A stretch of 64,000 bases of DNA, taken from Chryseobacterium mucoviscidosis (GTDB lineage Bacteria > Bacteroidota > Bacteroidia > Flavobacteriales > Weeksellaceae). The stretch covers positions 1 through 64,000 of the forward strand of contig NZ_MVAG01000064.1 of assembly GCF_002177115.1 (NCBI RefSeq), read 5' to 3'. Position 1 is the stretch's first letter, and the number at the start of each line of letters is the position of its first letter. Below the pieces are notes generated by a model. The model ran no database searches. It had not been told where the DNA came from and saw only the letters and a program-made list of their open reading frames with translations. Positions 52,938 to 63,606 of the stretch are shown here, in pieces. A program made the translations under genes and the position numbers.

Positions 52938-54878
52938 TTATGGAACCAATCTGATAACACGGTATCCTGTGTTTACATAGGCTCCGTTTGCTTTGGATTT
53001 TACAAACTCAAATTTTGTGGCAAGCTGAGTCTGAACTTTATTCATTTGCTTGAAAATTTCTCCTTTTTTGTTTTCTCTGGTCAGCATATCATTCACAATA
53101 TCAAAACCTACGATGGCAAATTTTGGAGGTGTTTTACAGTATTTATTTTTATAAGCGGCAAGAATTTCTTTTTCAAAGCTTCCTTCTGTATTGATCTTTC
53201 TGTCCATTAAATAGACAAGATTTGCCAGACTAAGATCATCTACTTTTTTCTCGAAAACCGGAGCATAATGCATACTGAAAGCTTTTACTCCCTGAACTTC
53301 TTTGGATAAAGCGATTACTCTGTTGGCGAAAGCTTCACCTGCCGAATCACTATCACTTGCTAAAATCGCGATCACCGGAGCAGACTGTCCTGTCATCATA
53401 TTTTTATCAAGCTGAATATCCGCTGATGAATTTACGATGGTGATGTTTGGATTTTTAAGCGTTTTTTCAAGACCAGCTTTAATGTAGTTGGCATTTTCTT
53501 TTTTGGAATCGGCAACCACATAAATTTTCTGATCCGAGAATGCAGATTTTACTTCTTCTACAATTTTATCGGCATAGGTCTGATCGTTGGTTTCCACAAT
53601 AATCAGGTTGCTGTAGTTGTATAATTCAGGAGAGTTGGCAAATGGTGCAACAATCGGGATTTTCTGGTTTTTCGTGAAGTCCAGAACATCTACAACGTTC
53701 GACTTGAAGAAGGGACCGATAATTAAGTCTGTATTATCCGGATTTATCTGGGTTAATGAATTTCGGAACGAAGCTTCGTTTCCGGAATCCACAATTTTTA
53801 TATCTAATTTTTGTCCGTTTCTGGCATTTCTTTCAATGGCAAGTTTTGCCCCCGTAAGAAAATCCAAAGCCATTGTACGATATTGTGTTTCTCCTGTGCT
53901 GTAGCCAAAAGGAAGCATCATTACAACGCTTAACGCATCACCGTTTTTCTTTACATAGGCAGGATCCAGTTTTTTAATTTTTAAAACCATTCCTGTTTTC
54001 AGTCCTTTGGAAAGTTCAGGATTCAGCGCAATCAGTTCATCTATTGTAACTCCAAATTTATTCACAATCGAGAAAACGGTATCTCCCTGCTGAACAGTAT
54101 AGGTTACATAATCGTCTTCCGAAGAAACCGTGTTCGATGAAGATTTTTCATTACCTGAATCTACTTTGGTTTTCGGATTTGAATTTTCTTCAAAAATATC
54201 AGCTCCGGAATTTTTTGTTCCTGCTTTTTTTATTTTAATTGTTTCCCCCGGTTTTAGTCCTTTTTCTTCCAATCCGGGATTAAGGGCAAACAATTCTTCT
54301 TTTGTAATATTGAACTGTCTTGAAATTCTGTAGTAATTGTCTTTCTGCTGTACAATATATTCGTCTTCCGAAGCTTTTGCTCTATGAGTTTCAGCAACAG
54401 TTTCAACAGTTTTTTCTACCGGAGAAGTATGTACGGCAATACTCTGTTCTCCGCCATATTTTTTAATGCTTTCAAGAGGCAGGGTAACTTCATCTCCGAT
54501 CTTCATGTGAGCATCCAATTCAGGATTCATTTTTCTGAGGTCTGTTTCGGATATTCTGTATTGTTTTGTGATTCCGTAGATGGTTTGTTTTGGCTGAAGA
54601 ATTATTTTTCCAAGCTGAGAATTATTTACAGGCTTTGAACCAGCAGGTGTTTTTGATGAAGCAGGAGCTGCTTTATCATTTTTTACTGTAAGAACATCTC
54701 CAAGCGCCAATTTACCGTCCTTCACTTTAGGATTTAGTTTTAGCAATTCTTCTACAGTAAGTCCGTATTTTTTAGCAATGTTATAAGGAGTATCTCCTTT
54801 TACAACGGTGTGCGATTTCTGGGCAGACATACCCAAAACCATACATAAACTGGATAGAATAAAAAACCTCTTTATCAT
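52938..54878 (-). CDS. Four-LysM protein with periplasmic-binding-like domain
   Basis: 646 residues with signal MIKRFFILSSLCMVLGMSAQ. Four LysM peptidoglycan-binding repeats at about 23-66, 92-134, 173-217 and 259-302 (HTVVKGDTPYNIAKKYGL, YTVQQGDTVFSIVNKFGVTI), then a 330-residue type I periplasmic-binding fold (VVMMLPFGYSTGETQYRTMA, DLIIGPFFKSNVVDVLDFTK). The layout recalls LpoA-like activators of wall synthases, but that role is inference. Monocistronic with a well-formed promoter. Confidence 0.88.
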   Translation of the reverse strand: MIKRFFILSSLCMVLGMSAQKSHTVVKGDTPYNIAKKYGLTVEELLKLNPKVKDGKLALGDVLTVKNDKAAPASSKTPAGSKPVNNSQLGKIILQPKQTIYGITKQYRISETDLRKMNPELDAHMKIGDEVTLPLESIKKYGGEQSIAVHTSPVEKTVETVAETHRAKASEDEYIVQQKDNYYRISRQFNITKEELFALNPGLEEKGLKPGETIKIKKAGTKNSGADIFEENSNPKTKVDSGNEKSSSNTVSSEDDYVTYTVQQGDTVFSIVNKFGVTIDELIALNPELSKGLKTGMVLKIKKLDPAYVKKNGDALSVVMMLPFGYSTGETQYRTMALDFLTGAKLAIERNARNGQKLDIKIVDSGNEASFRNSLTQINPDNTDLIIGPFFKSNVVDVLDFTKNQKIPIVAPFANSPELYNYSNLIIVETNDQTYADKIVEEVKSAFSDQKIYVVADSKKENANYIKAGLEKTLKNPNITIVNSSADIQLDKNMMTGQSAPVIAILASDSDSAGEAFANRVIALSKEVQGVKAFSMHYAPVFEKKVDDLSLANLVYLMDRKINTEGSFEKEILAAYKNKYCKTPPKFAIVGFDIVNDMLTRENKKGEIFKQMNKVQTQLATKFEFVKSKANGAYVNTGYRVIRLVP

Positions 54879-54896
54879 ATTCGGTGATTATAAATG

Positions 54897-54926
54897 CAAA
54901 AATACTTCTTTAAAATTAAATGACAA
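54897..54926 (-). promoter_or_regulatory. Promoter of the LysM protein gene
   Basis: Minus strand TTG (54926-54924), 19 bases, TATTTTTG (54904-54897), 18 bases before the ATG. The region 54927-55137 shows no gene. Confidence 0.8.
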
Positions 54927-55137
54927 TAATTATTGGTTTTGAAAAGACTTTCTGTTAACATTCAGAGTGTTACTTTGGGATAGAATTGAATTTCTTCGTT
55001 ATGCTCCAAATAATAGATCTTTCAGTTTAAGAATTATTATCCTGAGAATTTCAGAACATCTTTTTTGTAGACGAAAGAGAAGAATTTTTCTGCATCATTT
55101 CATTTATTTTTAAAACGCAATAATAGATTCTTTATCC

Positions 55138-56724
55138 TTAATAAGCAATAATTATAAATTCTGATTTTTCTATTTCTATTTTTTCTAAACAAAAATCTAA
55201 CCACTGATATCCATGATCTGCAAAAAATACGCTAAAATTATAAACTCTTTCCTGCCAATTCTTAGAAGGATTTACATCTAAAAACAGTTTTTCCAGTCTT
55301 TCCATCAATTCGCTTTTTTTAATCTTTTCTGCATGAAGAAGACGTTTTTTCATTCTTTTAAAAGATTTCAACTGTCTTATTTCTTCGGCTTTCACCATAT
55401 TTCCGAAAGATTTTTCGGTGGTTTCGGCGATATTTTTAAGTTTGGCAAACTGACTGATGAGTGTATTTTCCTTTTGTTCCAACATTTCCAGAATGGAATT
55501 ATCTTCCAACATTTTATTGTTGATGACTGTTGTAAAGTTCTGGAAGAAATCTTCTACTTTCAGATTCAGTTTTTCTATTTTCCCGAGTGTTTTTTCTTTT
55601 AAAAACAGCATGGAATTTCGGGGAATCAGGATCGGAAAAGGAATATTTATTTTTGAAAAGTAATCTTTGAGTTCCAGCCAATACATGATTTCTGCATTTC
55701 CTCCAATGTAAGCAAGGTTAGGAAGAATTGTTTCCTGATAAACTGGACGCATCAGAGCATTCGGGCTAAATTTTTCCGGATAATTTTCAAGTTCATTTAA
55801 AATTTCTTCTTTGGTAAACTGAATATTTTTATCTACAACGAAGTATTTCTGACCGTCAAAATCAATCCTGTCTCTTGTATCGGAAAGATAGAATAAATTA
55901 ATTTCGCGAGGATTTACCTGAACTTTACCATATTTTCCGGTTAAGAAATCTACTTTTTCTTTTGAATTTTTATATAAGCTGAAGTTCAGCAGTTCATCTT
56001 TAAAGGTTTCTTTGATCTGATTTTTAAGCGCTTTAGAATCACCATCTAAAATTAATAAACCAAAGTCTGAAAACAGTCTGTTGACTAAAATCTGGATTGC
56101 CTGAGTTAATGTATTTCCGGATTTATAAGCTTCTTTCAGCATTAAAATCAGTTCGGTTCCGAAAACATAGTCTTTGAATTCTCTTTCAAATTCAGATATG
56201 AAAAATGTATCGTTAATTTCTATCCTTCCAACCGGACTACCTGATTTTTCGTTTATTTCGTAGAAATTGTTCTCGGTTTTAAAGTGATTGATTTCCGCAA
56301 AGTCGTGATCTTCGGAAGCCATCCAGTATACAGGAACAAAATTAAATTCAGGAAAATTTTCTTTTAAGTAAGTACAGGTTTTAATGGTCTGTAAAATCTT
56401 GTATATAAAAAAGACGGGTCCTGAAAAGAGATTCAACTGATGACCGGTTGTAATGGTGAAGGTATTGGAAAGCCTTAAATGATCTATATTTTCGTTCTGT
56501 TTAGAAGAAAGTTCAAGATGGGCAAGCTGCCTTTCTAAATTACCGGCTAAAATATTTCTCTGATCCGCCGTGAAAGAATTCTGTTTCTGCGCGATCTGTT
56601 TCTTAAAATGGTCTAAAGAAAATGTTTTTTCTTCAAATCCCTCGATATCATGATTTAAAAAATCTTTGATTAACTGAGGGATGCTTTGGATATCCTGAAA
56701 AGATATTTTTTTTATAGTTTTCAA
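55138..56724 (-). CDS. bshC: Bacillithiol biosynthesis cysteine-adding enzyme BshC
   Basis: 528 residues. Adds cysteine to GlcN-malate as last step of bacillithiol synthesis. Features: TFTITTGHQLNLFSGPVFFI, FVPVYWMASEDHDFAEINHF (HIGH-like/active-site region), NALMRPVYQETILPNLAYIG and GGNAEIMYWLELKDYF, plus the coiled-coil C-terminal part. bshA and bshB are not in the window. It begins 13 bases after the porin gene's stop on the same strand. Confidence 0.94.
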   Translation of the reverse strand: MKTIKKISFQDIQSIPQLIKDFLNHDIEGFEEKTFSLDHFKKQIAQKQNSFTADQRNILAGNLERQLAHLELSSKQNENIDHLRLSNTFTITTGHQLNLFSGPVFFIYKILQTIKTCTYLKENFPEFNFVPVYWMASEDHDFAEINHFKTENNFYEINEKSGSPVGRIEINDTFFISEFEREFKDYVFGTELILMLKEAYKSGNTLTQAIQILVNRLFSDFGLLILDGDSKALKNQIKETFKDELLNFSLYKNSKEKVDFLTGKYGKVQVNPREINLFYLSDTRDRIDFDGQKYFVVDKNIQFTKEEILNELENYPEKFSPNALMRPVYQETILPNLAYIGGNAEIMYWLELKDYFSKINIPFPILIPRNSMLFLKEKTLGKIEKLNLKVEDFFQNFTTVINNKMLEDNSILEMLEQKENTLISQFAKLKNIAETTEKSFGNMVKAEEIRQLKSFKRMKKRLLHAEKIKKSELMERLEKLFLDVNPSKNWQERVYNFSVFFADHGYQWLDFCLEKIEIEKSEFIIIAY

Positions 56725-56737
56725 CTTGATATATATT

Positions 56738-58672
56738 TTAGTTGAACAAATACCATACGATTCCCAGATTCAGCCTAAAATCGTAGACCGGATAACTTGG
56801 AAATGCATATGCTTTGTTGTTAGAAAGGAAAGTTCCGACCTGTTGTCCTTCGATAAAAAAGAACATTTTTTTAACTTTCAGATTGAAGTAAACATCGGCA
56901 ATCGGCTGTCCTCCGATAGAAAATGAATTGGAACCCGGCAAAATATATTCGTTAAGAATAGGGAAAAATTCCCGAGATGCAAATTTCGAAAAATAATATA
57001 CTTTAATTCCGGTCTGAATTTCTGCCGCATTTTTAAAGGCTTTGGACTGGAAGAAGAAATTGGCACGACCTATAAAACTGGGTAACGGAAGTAAATCTTT
57101 GTTGGTTAAAACGTTCTGGAAGTGCAGTCTTGTATTTAAATGAAATTTACCATAGCTGAATGTAGCGTCACCTCCGATCTGCGAAATATTAACGGGACTT
57201 CCGCTTTGCTGAGGCATGGCAATTGCATCAAAGTAGGTATAATTATCTATTCTGAAATAGTTTGCGAACAATTCTGTTTTGAACCACTTTAAGCCAACAC
57301 TTCCTCCGATTTCTGAGATGGTTTGGTTCTGTGCGTTTTGAAAATAATAGTTGTAATTATTATACACAGAAGTATTCAACAGATAATTGAATGATGGATA
57401 TGCGCTTTGAAAGTTTACTTTTGCATTCACAAAGTAATCTTTTACCGGTTCGAATTTCAGATTGTTGGTTGTTTTTAAATAGGTTCCGAACTGGCTTCCG
57501 TTAGAAAATTCCAAAAATGAATTTAACTGGATTTTATCAAAAAGTTTAATCTGTAAGTTTCCGACTGCCCCGATTCGGCTTTCTTTAATTTCTGTAGGAA
57601 TCACTAAAATCGGAAGGGTAATTTCATTGGAGCCAAATTTCAGCATCTGGTAACGAAGACCGGCATCAAGTTTAAATTTCTCATTGTCCCAAACCAGACT
57701 TACCGTATTGCTGAAGTTATCTGAATATTTTTTTGAAGTAAGCGGAGCTCCTGTCACCAGCTCATCCGGAGCATCGTACCAGTAAGTTTCAGCGGCACTT
57801 TGGGCATAGTAATATTTGTTTCCCTGATGAGAAATGGTATGTCTTATTTTAAAAGGAATTTTTTCTGATTTAAACGGGGCAAACTGATGGGTTAAATAAT
57901 ATCTTCTGTAGGAATACTGTGAACTTGAAGAGGTAAGATTCACCTGCATATTCTGCCTGTTCCTTGAATTGCTGTCTCCGTTTTGAAATAAACTGTCTAC
58001 TGCAATTCCTCCATTTTCCTGATTGTTCACATTCTGATGAAGATAGTGTGCAAACAATTCATAATTTCCGCTTTTTGAGACGTAATGTCCTGTAAACAAA
58101 GTATTGTTATTGGATGCCAATGAATTTCTGTACATTCCCTGAGAACGCAATCCGCTGTATTCCAAAGAAAAATTAAATCTTTTCCCAATGTTTTGTGTGT
58201 ATGAAGATCTTAAAGCGGCTCCATTTTTCATTGCATTATGATAAATGAAGGTTGCGGTCGGCGTTTTTACGTCATAGTAATTGATGTCATTAACGCCTAA
58301 AATCCAATATGATTTGTTGGTTGGTAATAGTGCTAAATTTTGTTCGGCATTCACTTCATATGTTAGCGGATTAAATCCTGCACCTATGTTTGCGACCTGC
58401 GCTCTTCCAAAGTTATCTTTATTGTTATACTGAGAAAAAATATACGTTTTATCGAAAGTCATTACCGTATCAAAGACTTTCTTTTCAGAAAACTGCTTTT
58501 GATAGAGATAATCATTAATAGTCGGCTTAAATATTTTTAAAGAGTCTTTTTTCCCGGAATCGATAACGAGCGTGTCTTTATCTTTGGGAAGTTTATTGAA
58601 GTCCGTTTTGTTGACGACCTGGGCTTGAGCTGCCACACTCAGGAAAAATATGATGGAAAATAGGTATTTCAT
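56738..58672 (-). CDS. Putative porin (Bacteroidota Porin_10 type)
   Basis: 644 residues, signal peptide MKYLFSIIFFLSVAAQAQ. A short disordered head (KLPKDKDTLVIDSGKKDSLK) is followed by a barrel of many antiparallel strands (RFNFSLEYSGLRSQGMYRNS, YELFAHYLHQNVNNQENGG, FHLNTRLHFQNVLTNKDLLP) and ends YDFRLNLGIVWYLFN with a terminal aromatic, as outer-membrane barrels do. Matches the long 'putative porin' family of Bacteroidota. Co-directional with bshC. Confidence 0.85.
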   Translation of the reverse strand: MKYLFSIIFFLSVAAQAQVVNKTDFNKLPKDKDTLVIDSGKKDSLKIFKPTINDYLYQKQFSEKKVFDTVMTFDKTYIFSQYNNKDNFGRAQVANIGAGFNPLTYEVNAEQNLALLPTNKSYWILGVNDINYYDVKTPTATFIYHNAMKNGAALRSSYTQNIGKRFNFSLEYSGLRSQGMYRNSLASNNNTLFTGHYVSKSGNYELFAHYLHQNVNNQENGGIAVDSLFQNGDSNSRNRQNMQVNLTSSSSQYSYRRYYLTHQFAPFKSEKIPFKIRHTISHQGNKYYYAQSAAETYWYDAPDELVTGAPLTSKKYSDNFSNTVSLVWDNEKFKLDAGLRYQMLKFGSNEITLPILVIPTEIKESRIGAVGNLQIKLFDKIQLNSFLEFSNGSQFGTYLKTTNNLKFEPVKDYFVNAKVNFQSAYPSFNYLLNTSVYNNYNYYFQNAQNQTISEIGGSVGLKWFKTELFANYFRIDNYTYFDAIAMPQQSGSPVNISQIGGDATFSYGKFHLNTRLHFQNVLTNKDLLPLPSFIGRANFFFQSKAFKNAAEIQTGIKVYYFSKFASREFFPILNEYILPGSNSFSIGGQPIADVYFNLKVKKMFFFIEGQQVGTFLSNNKAYAFPSYPVYDFRLNLGIVWYLFN

Positions 58673-58689
58673 TTATTTTTATTGTAAAG

Positions 58690-58697
58690 CAAAAATA
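58690..58697 (-). promoter_or_regulatory. -7 box of the porin gene
   Basis: Minus strand TATTTTTG (58697-58690), 17 bases before the ATG, directly downstream of the SusD terminator. Confidence 0.55.
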
Positions 58698-58713
58698 AGA
58701 AATAATAGGGAAT

Positions 58714-58740
58714 AAAAAACCCCGCTTGAATTGCGGGGTT
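58714..58740 (-). terminator. Terminator of the SusC/SusD operon
   Basis: AACCCCGC (58718-58725), loop TTGAATT, GCGGGGTT (58733-58740); U run on the minus strand. Confidence 0.92.
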
Positions 58741-58770
58741 GATAAAAAATATTCAATTTAGTTTTTGAAA

Positions 58771-60441
58771 TTAGTAACCAGGGTTTTGTTGAATATTTGG
58801 ATTTGCTGATGTTTCCTTTACTGGAATTGGTAAAGTATACTTGTAACTATTATTAGGAAGATTTGTAACAGTTACAAAATCATCTTTTGGATTTCTATCC
58901 ATAGTTACACCTGCTAATGTAGCTAATCTCTTAAGATCTATATAACGATGACCTTCTAAGGCTAACTCAATTCGACGCTCTTTTAAGATATCTGCATATG
59001 CAGATTGAGCACTTGTATACGTTGGAGTAGTTGCTGTACCTAAGTAATTTCTAGCTACTCTTACTTGTTGAATAAGATTTTGAGCTGTTGATAAATTACC
59101 AGCAGCTGTTTCAGCTTCTGCTAAAATAAAATACATTTCAGATAATCTAAATACTTTAATATCATTTCTTGTTGCAGCACTAGTTTTACCAGGATATTTA
59201 TCTATTACCAATCTATCATTTCTAGAATCTATATCCATGTAATTTGAAGCAATTATTGATGTTGGATCAATATAAGTATATCTTCTTATATCTCCTTTAT
59301 CTGTGCCTCCAGGAGCTGTGTAAATTAAATTAAATAGATTTCTTCCTAAAAACCACATTGGAACTCCTGTAGCAGCCGAACTGTTTGTATTCCATCTAGT
59401 CCCAATACTCTGTCCTGCACCTAAAGGAAGCCTATTAAGTGAAAAAAGTACTTCTCCTCTTGAGGTATCATTCCACATATTTCTGTATGGATTAAATGAT
59501 CCTAAAAGTCCATTTCCATTTGCAGTTGTGTTACCTCCATAAAAAGCATTATTCCAGGTTGCAGTAGCAGGATTGGTAAGAGAACCAGAAGCTCCTCCTG
59601 CTCCTGAGTTTATAAGTGGATTAGAACCTGTAATTGGAGTCGCAAGAGTTAATGATAATCCCGAATTTGATATTACGTCCTGAGCATATTGTTTTGCTAA
59701 AACCATATTTCCTCTATACAAATTAAAACGTGCAGAAAGTGCATTTACAAATCTTTTATCTGCATAATATCTAGAATTAGTAGTTTCATACGTCAATATT
59801 CCTCTAGCATAGTCTAAATCTTCATTAATAAAATCATAAACCTCCTGATTTGTACTTCTCGGTAATTTAGCATCAGTTGCAGGCACATCTTTTATCAGAA
59901 CTACACCTAACGCACTTGGATCTTTCATATTGGTTGAAAAATATGATTCCAACTGAACATAACAAAAAGCTCTGATAGCTCTTGCCTGCGCAAGAATACT
60001 TTTATATTGTGTTTGTTCTGTTGCCGTAGTAGGAGTTACATTTTTTGCTCCTTCTAGTAATCTATTTACCCTGTTAATTACTCTATAATTATTAAGCCAT
60101 ATTCCATCACTAGAACCAGTACTAACAGATCCTCCACCAACTACCGAAGTAGAAGGATCTAAAAAGAATCTATGTAATTCATACTCCTGTCCTCCGCTTC
60201 CACTACCTGGCTTAACTTCATCTGTAAATACAGCCGTAAAATAAATTTCATCTATAGGATCCAACTGTCCATAAACCGATCCGTTTAAAACATCATTCAA
60301 ATTTGCTACTGATGTATAAACATCATCTTCAAGCAACTGACCAGGTTGAGTAATATCTAAAGCGTCTTCACAGCTATTCAAAGTAACTGTAGTAGCCGAT
60401 AAAGTTGTTAAAATTAAAATTGTATTTATAATTCTTTTCAT
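58771..60441 (-). CDS. SusD/RagB family nutrient-binding lipoprotein
   Basis: 556 residues. Lipoprotein signal TVTLNSC (Cys24) followed by acidic EDALD, so it should be surface exposed. SusD features: NDVLNGSVYGQLDPIDEIYF, AQARAIRAFCYVQLESYFST, FRLSEMYFILAEAETAAGNL, the C-terminal ERRIELALEGHRYIDLKRL. Caps the paired SusC barrel and captures its substrate. It lies 12 bases after the SusC gene. Ligand unknown; no glycosidase is adjacent on the visible side. Confidence 0.95.
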   Translation of the reverse strand: MKRIINTILILTTLSATTVTLNSCEDALDITQPGQLLEDDVYTSVANLNDVLNGSVYGQLDPIDEIYFTAVFTDEVKPGSGSGGQEYELHRFFLDPSTSVVGGGSVSTGSSDGIWLNNYRVINRVNRLLEGAKNVTPTTATEQTQYKSILAQARAIRAFCYVQLESYFSTNMKDPSALGVVLIKDVPATDAKLPRSTNQEVYDFINEDLDYARGILTYETTNSRYYADKRFVNALSARFNLYRGNMVLAKQYAQDVISNSGLSLTLATPITGSNPLINSGAGGASGSLTNPATATWNNAFYGGNTTANGNGLLGSFNPYRNMWNDTSRGEVLFSLNRLPLGAGQSIGTRWNTNSSAATGVPMWFLGRNLFNLIYTAPGGTDKGDIRRYTYIDPTSIIASNYMDIDSRNDRLVIDKYPGKTSAATRNDIKVFRLSEMYFILAEAETAAGNLSTAQNLIQQVRVARNYLGTATTPTYTSAQSAYADILKERRIELALEGHRYIDLKRLATLAGVTMDRNPKDDFVTVTNLPNNSYKYTLPIPVKETSANPNIQQNPGY

Positions 60442-60453
60442 AATTCTCTTATT

Positions 60454-63306
60454 TTAAAAATCTACATTTACACCTACAGAAACTGTTCTAGGATTAGGAT
60501 ATACATTTAATGAATATGTAGTTACAGGCTCAGGATCAAATCCTTTCCAATCTGACCAAGTATATAAGTTCTCCGCCTGAACAAAAATCTTAATACTTTT
60601 TACTGGTAAATTTCCTAACTGGTCTTTTGTAAAATTATAACCTAATGAAATATTCTTAAGTCGAATAAAATCTGATTTATATAAAAATTTATCAGAAGAT
60701 CCTTCTAAACCTGCATTATTTGCATCAAAGGAAGGAATATCAGAATTTGTATTAGTTGGAGTCCATGCATTTAACAAGTCAGAAGAAACATTAATATTAA
60801 TACCTGCATATGCCGGATTCATCACCCAAGAATATAAATTATCATAGATATAACCTCCTTGCTGGAATGAGAATAATGTATCTAAGAACCAGCCTTTATG
60901 TTGAAAGTTGAATCCAAATCCTCCTGTAAATTTAGCGTAAGGAGATTTACCTGTTAAAATTCTATCTGCTGAAGTTGGGGTTTTTGTAATATTACCGTCT
61001 TTATCTAAAAATAGTTGCTCGCCATCAGAGTGATCAACTCCAACATATCTATATAATTGATATTGGCTAGCAGGTCCACCTATAGCATTTACGACATCTC
61101 CAGATAAATCTTCATTACTCATAGAAACAATCTTATTTGAATTATATGCTCCATTTAAAAAGATTGATAGCTTTGTATTTTCTGTTTTGATTGCATTATA
61201 TCTGATTAGACCTTCAACTCCTTTGTTATCAAGAATACCATCATTACCTCTGATTCCGTAAACTCCTGTAACCGCTGATCTTTGCAAAGTATTAAACATC
61301 CTTGTTGTTCTTTTTTGATAATAATCAAAACTACCTTCTACAATTCCTTTATAATTATAATCTAATCCAACATTAAATTGTTTTACTTGCTCCCACCTTA
61401 GATAAGGATTAGATAAGTTCACAAAATTGTATCCTAATAAGTTCTGATAACCTGAAACACCAGAATATAAATCTAAAAAGTTATTAGGTAATAAGGCTAA
61501 TGGATTTTGGTTATTAGCAGCAATCCCAAGATTTTGATTTCCTGTTGTACCAATTGAAGCTCTTAACTTAAGTAATCTGAATCCTGAATTTGCCATAAAT
61601 TCCTCCTTATCAAGATTCCATCTAATTGCAGCAGACCAGAATGTTTCCCATCTATTTGTGGGTAAGAATCTATATGACCCATCACGTCTTACTACTCCAC
61701 TAAATCCATATTTGTCCTTGTAATCATAATCAAATGTTCCGAAATACGCTAATGTTCCAGCGGTAACTTTTGAGGCACTTACAGTAGGTCTATATATATT
61801 GGGTGTTTCTGGATTGAAAGGTATATAACCAGTACCTGCCCCAAATGACCACTGCAGTGGATTTAATCCATTTTGAGTTTGGTTGTTCGTCATTACATGA
61901 GCCTTGATATAATCCATATATGCAGCTGCCGATATTGTATGATCTCCAAACGTCTTGTTAAATGATATATTTGTAATATTATTGAATGTCAAATCTTGCG
62001 TTGTTGAAAATTGCTCAAATCCTCCATATTTAGCACCTTGACCCGCTGCAACAGAAATTGCTAAATATCCTAAAGGAGATCTTGCAAAAATTCTTTCGTA
62101 CTCTTTGTACTCTATTCCTGTTCTATTCCCTATACTTAAGTAATCTGTGAGTTTATAGTTAACATTTGCATTTGCAGAAATACTTAACTCAGTAAATCGG
62201 TTTCTAATCCCACCGTTAATATTGTCCTGAAGAATCCATTGTCTATTTGCTGAACTATTCTGACCAATAGCATTATATAATGCTTGACCATTTGCATAAG
62301 GGGAAGGTATTACATAAGATGGAGAAAGGACACTTCCAAATAATGGATTTTGTATCACATTTCCACTAATTCCTGTGTTGGTTTCATCATCTAACTGATT
62401 TCTTTTGGAATATCCTAAACCTATAATAGTACCAAATGTAAGTTTACCATCTTTTGATTTTCCACTCAAGTTATTCCTTAATGTAAATCTTTTAAAATCT
62501 GTAGATTTAATCGTCCCCTCACTATCCAAATAACCTAAGGATAAAAAGTTATTGATATTTTCTCCACCCCCAGTTATTGATAAATTATGTTGCTGCGAAC
62601 TTGCAACTTGGGTAAATTGTTTTCTCCAATCTGTATCTATATTCCAATTATCAATCTGATCTTGAGTTAAACCAGCTCCAAACCCACCTCCATAATTTTT
62701 TTGAATCTGCAATAACTGTCTTCCGTTAGACATATTATAGTCTGGCTTAGGCATCGTGGAAAAGGATGTTAATGCATCATAAGAAATTTTTAGCCCAGAA
62801 TTAAATCTTCCAGATTTAGTTGTAATTACAACAACTCCATTTGCAGCTCTGTTACCATATATAGCAGTTGCCTGAGCATCCTTTAAAATACTAAAAGTAT
62901 CAATATCATAGGAGTTTAAATTTCTAAATTGAGATCCAGAAGTTATAACGCCATCTACTACATAAAGAGGATCAGTAGAACCATTAAGAGAGCTTAAACC
63001 TCTGATTAAAATATTAAATTTTCCAGAACCTGGTGATCCAGATGCGGAGTTCACAACAATACCTGGAGCGGTTCCTTGAATAGAATTCAAAACAGAGATA
63101 TTAGGTCTGTTTTCTAAAGTCTCTGAACCAACAGTAACGGATGAAGTAGTAGATTTAGCTTTTGTTGAGGTCTTACTATACCCCAAAACCACAACTTCCT
63201 CAATTTTAGTTTCCTTTGAGGTCGTATCAGTTTTTTTTTGAGCTAGCACAGCTTGTCCAGTAAAAAACAATACTCCTGCGGTTAGTACACGTAATTTCAC
63301 ATTCAT
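60454..63306 (-). CDS. SusC/RagA family TonB-linked outer-membrane protein
   Basis: 950 residues from the ATG at 63306 (MNVKLRVLTAGVLFFTGQAV signal peptide). After the signal, KETKIEEVVVLGYSKT is the TonB box, then the plug (VLNSIQGTAPGIVVNSASGS, PLYVVDGVITSGSQF, ATAIYGNRAANGVVVITTKS) and the 22-strand barrel. The carboxypeptidase-like domain that precedes the plug in many SusC proteins is missing. Forms an active uptake complex with the following SusD. The longer frame from 63336 hides the signal peptide. Confidence 0.96.
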   Translation of the reverse strand: MNVKLRVLTAGVLFFTGQAVLAQKKTDTTSKETKIEEVVVLGYSKTSTKAKSTTSSVTVGSETLENRPNISVLNSIQGTAPGIVVNSASGSPGSGKFNILIRGLSSLNGSTDPLYVVDGVITSGSQFRNLNSYDIDTFSILKDAQATAIYGNRAANGVVVITTKSGRFNSGLKISYDALTSFSTMPKPDYNMSNGRQLLQIQKNYGGGFGAGLTQDQIDNWNIDTDWRKQFTQVASSQQHNLSITGGGENINNFLSLGYLDSEGTIKSTDFKRFTLRNNLSGKSKDGKLTFGTIIGLGYSKRNQLDDETNTGISGNVIQNPLFGSVLSPSYVIPSPYANGQALYNAIGQNSSANRQWILQDNINGGIRNRFTELSISANANVNYKLTDYLSIGNRTGIEYKEYERIFARSPLGYLAISVAAGQGAKYGGFEQFSTTQDLTFNNITNISFNKTFGDHTISAAAYMDYIKAHVMTNNQTQNGLNPLQWSFGAGTGYIPFNPETPNIYRPTVSASKVTAGTLAYFGTFDYDYKDKYGFSGVVRRDGSYRFLPTNRWETFWSAAIRWNLDKEEFMANSGFRLLKLRASIGTTGNQNLGIAANNQNPLALLPNNFLDLYSGVSGYQNLLGYNFVNLSNPYLRWEQVKQFNVGLDYNYKGIVEGSFDYYQKRTTRMFNTLQRSAVTGVYGIRGNDGILDNKGVEGLIRYNAIKTENTKLSIFLNGAYNSNKIVSMSNEDLSGDVVNAIGGPASQYQLYRYVGVDHSDGEQLFLDKDGNITKTPTSADRILTGKSPYAKFTGGFGFNFQHKGWFLDTLFSFQQGGYIYDNLYSWVMNPAYAGININVSSDLLNAWTPTNTNSDIPSFDANNAGLEGSSDKFLYKSDFIRLKNISLGYNFTKDQLGNLPVKSIKIFVQAENLYTWSDWKGFDPEPVTTYSLNVYPNPRTVSVGVNVDF

Positions 63307-63606
63307 ATTAACAAATTTTAATATTAAAGACAACAAATATGTTAATAAATTTTAACTCTTACAAGTTTTATTTTTAAACAACTTTAAAAACTAAGAAACA
63401 CAACAACGCATTGTACAGATATAGCAATCACAACATCTTAATTCGTTAAATAATTCAAATTAAAACACGAATTTATGATAAAAAAAATAAGACAATTTAT
63501 ATTATTTAGAATAATTACAATCTACAATATTTTAACTAATTTTACTAATAAGTTGTTTAATAATCTTATGACTTTATTTACTAAATTAGCTTATTATTTA
63601 ATTAAA

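Noticed and set aside
63475..63606. Upstream in-frame extension of the last gene
   Set aside because: Would put 44 AT-rich codons before a clear signal peptide.
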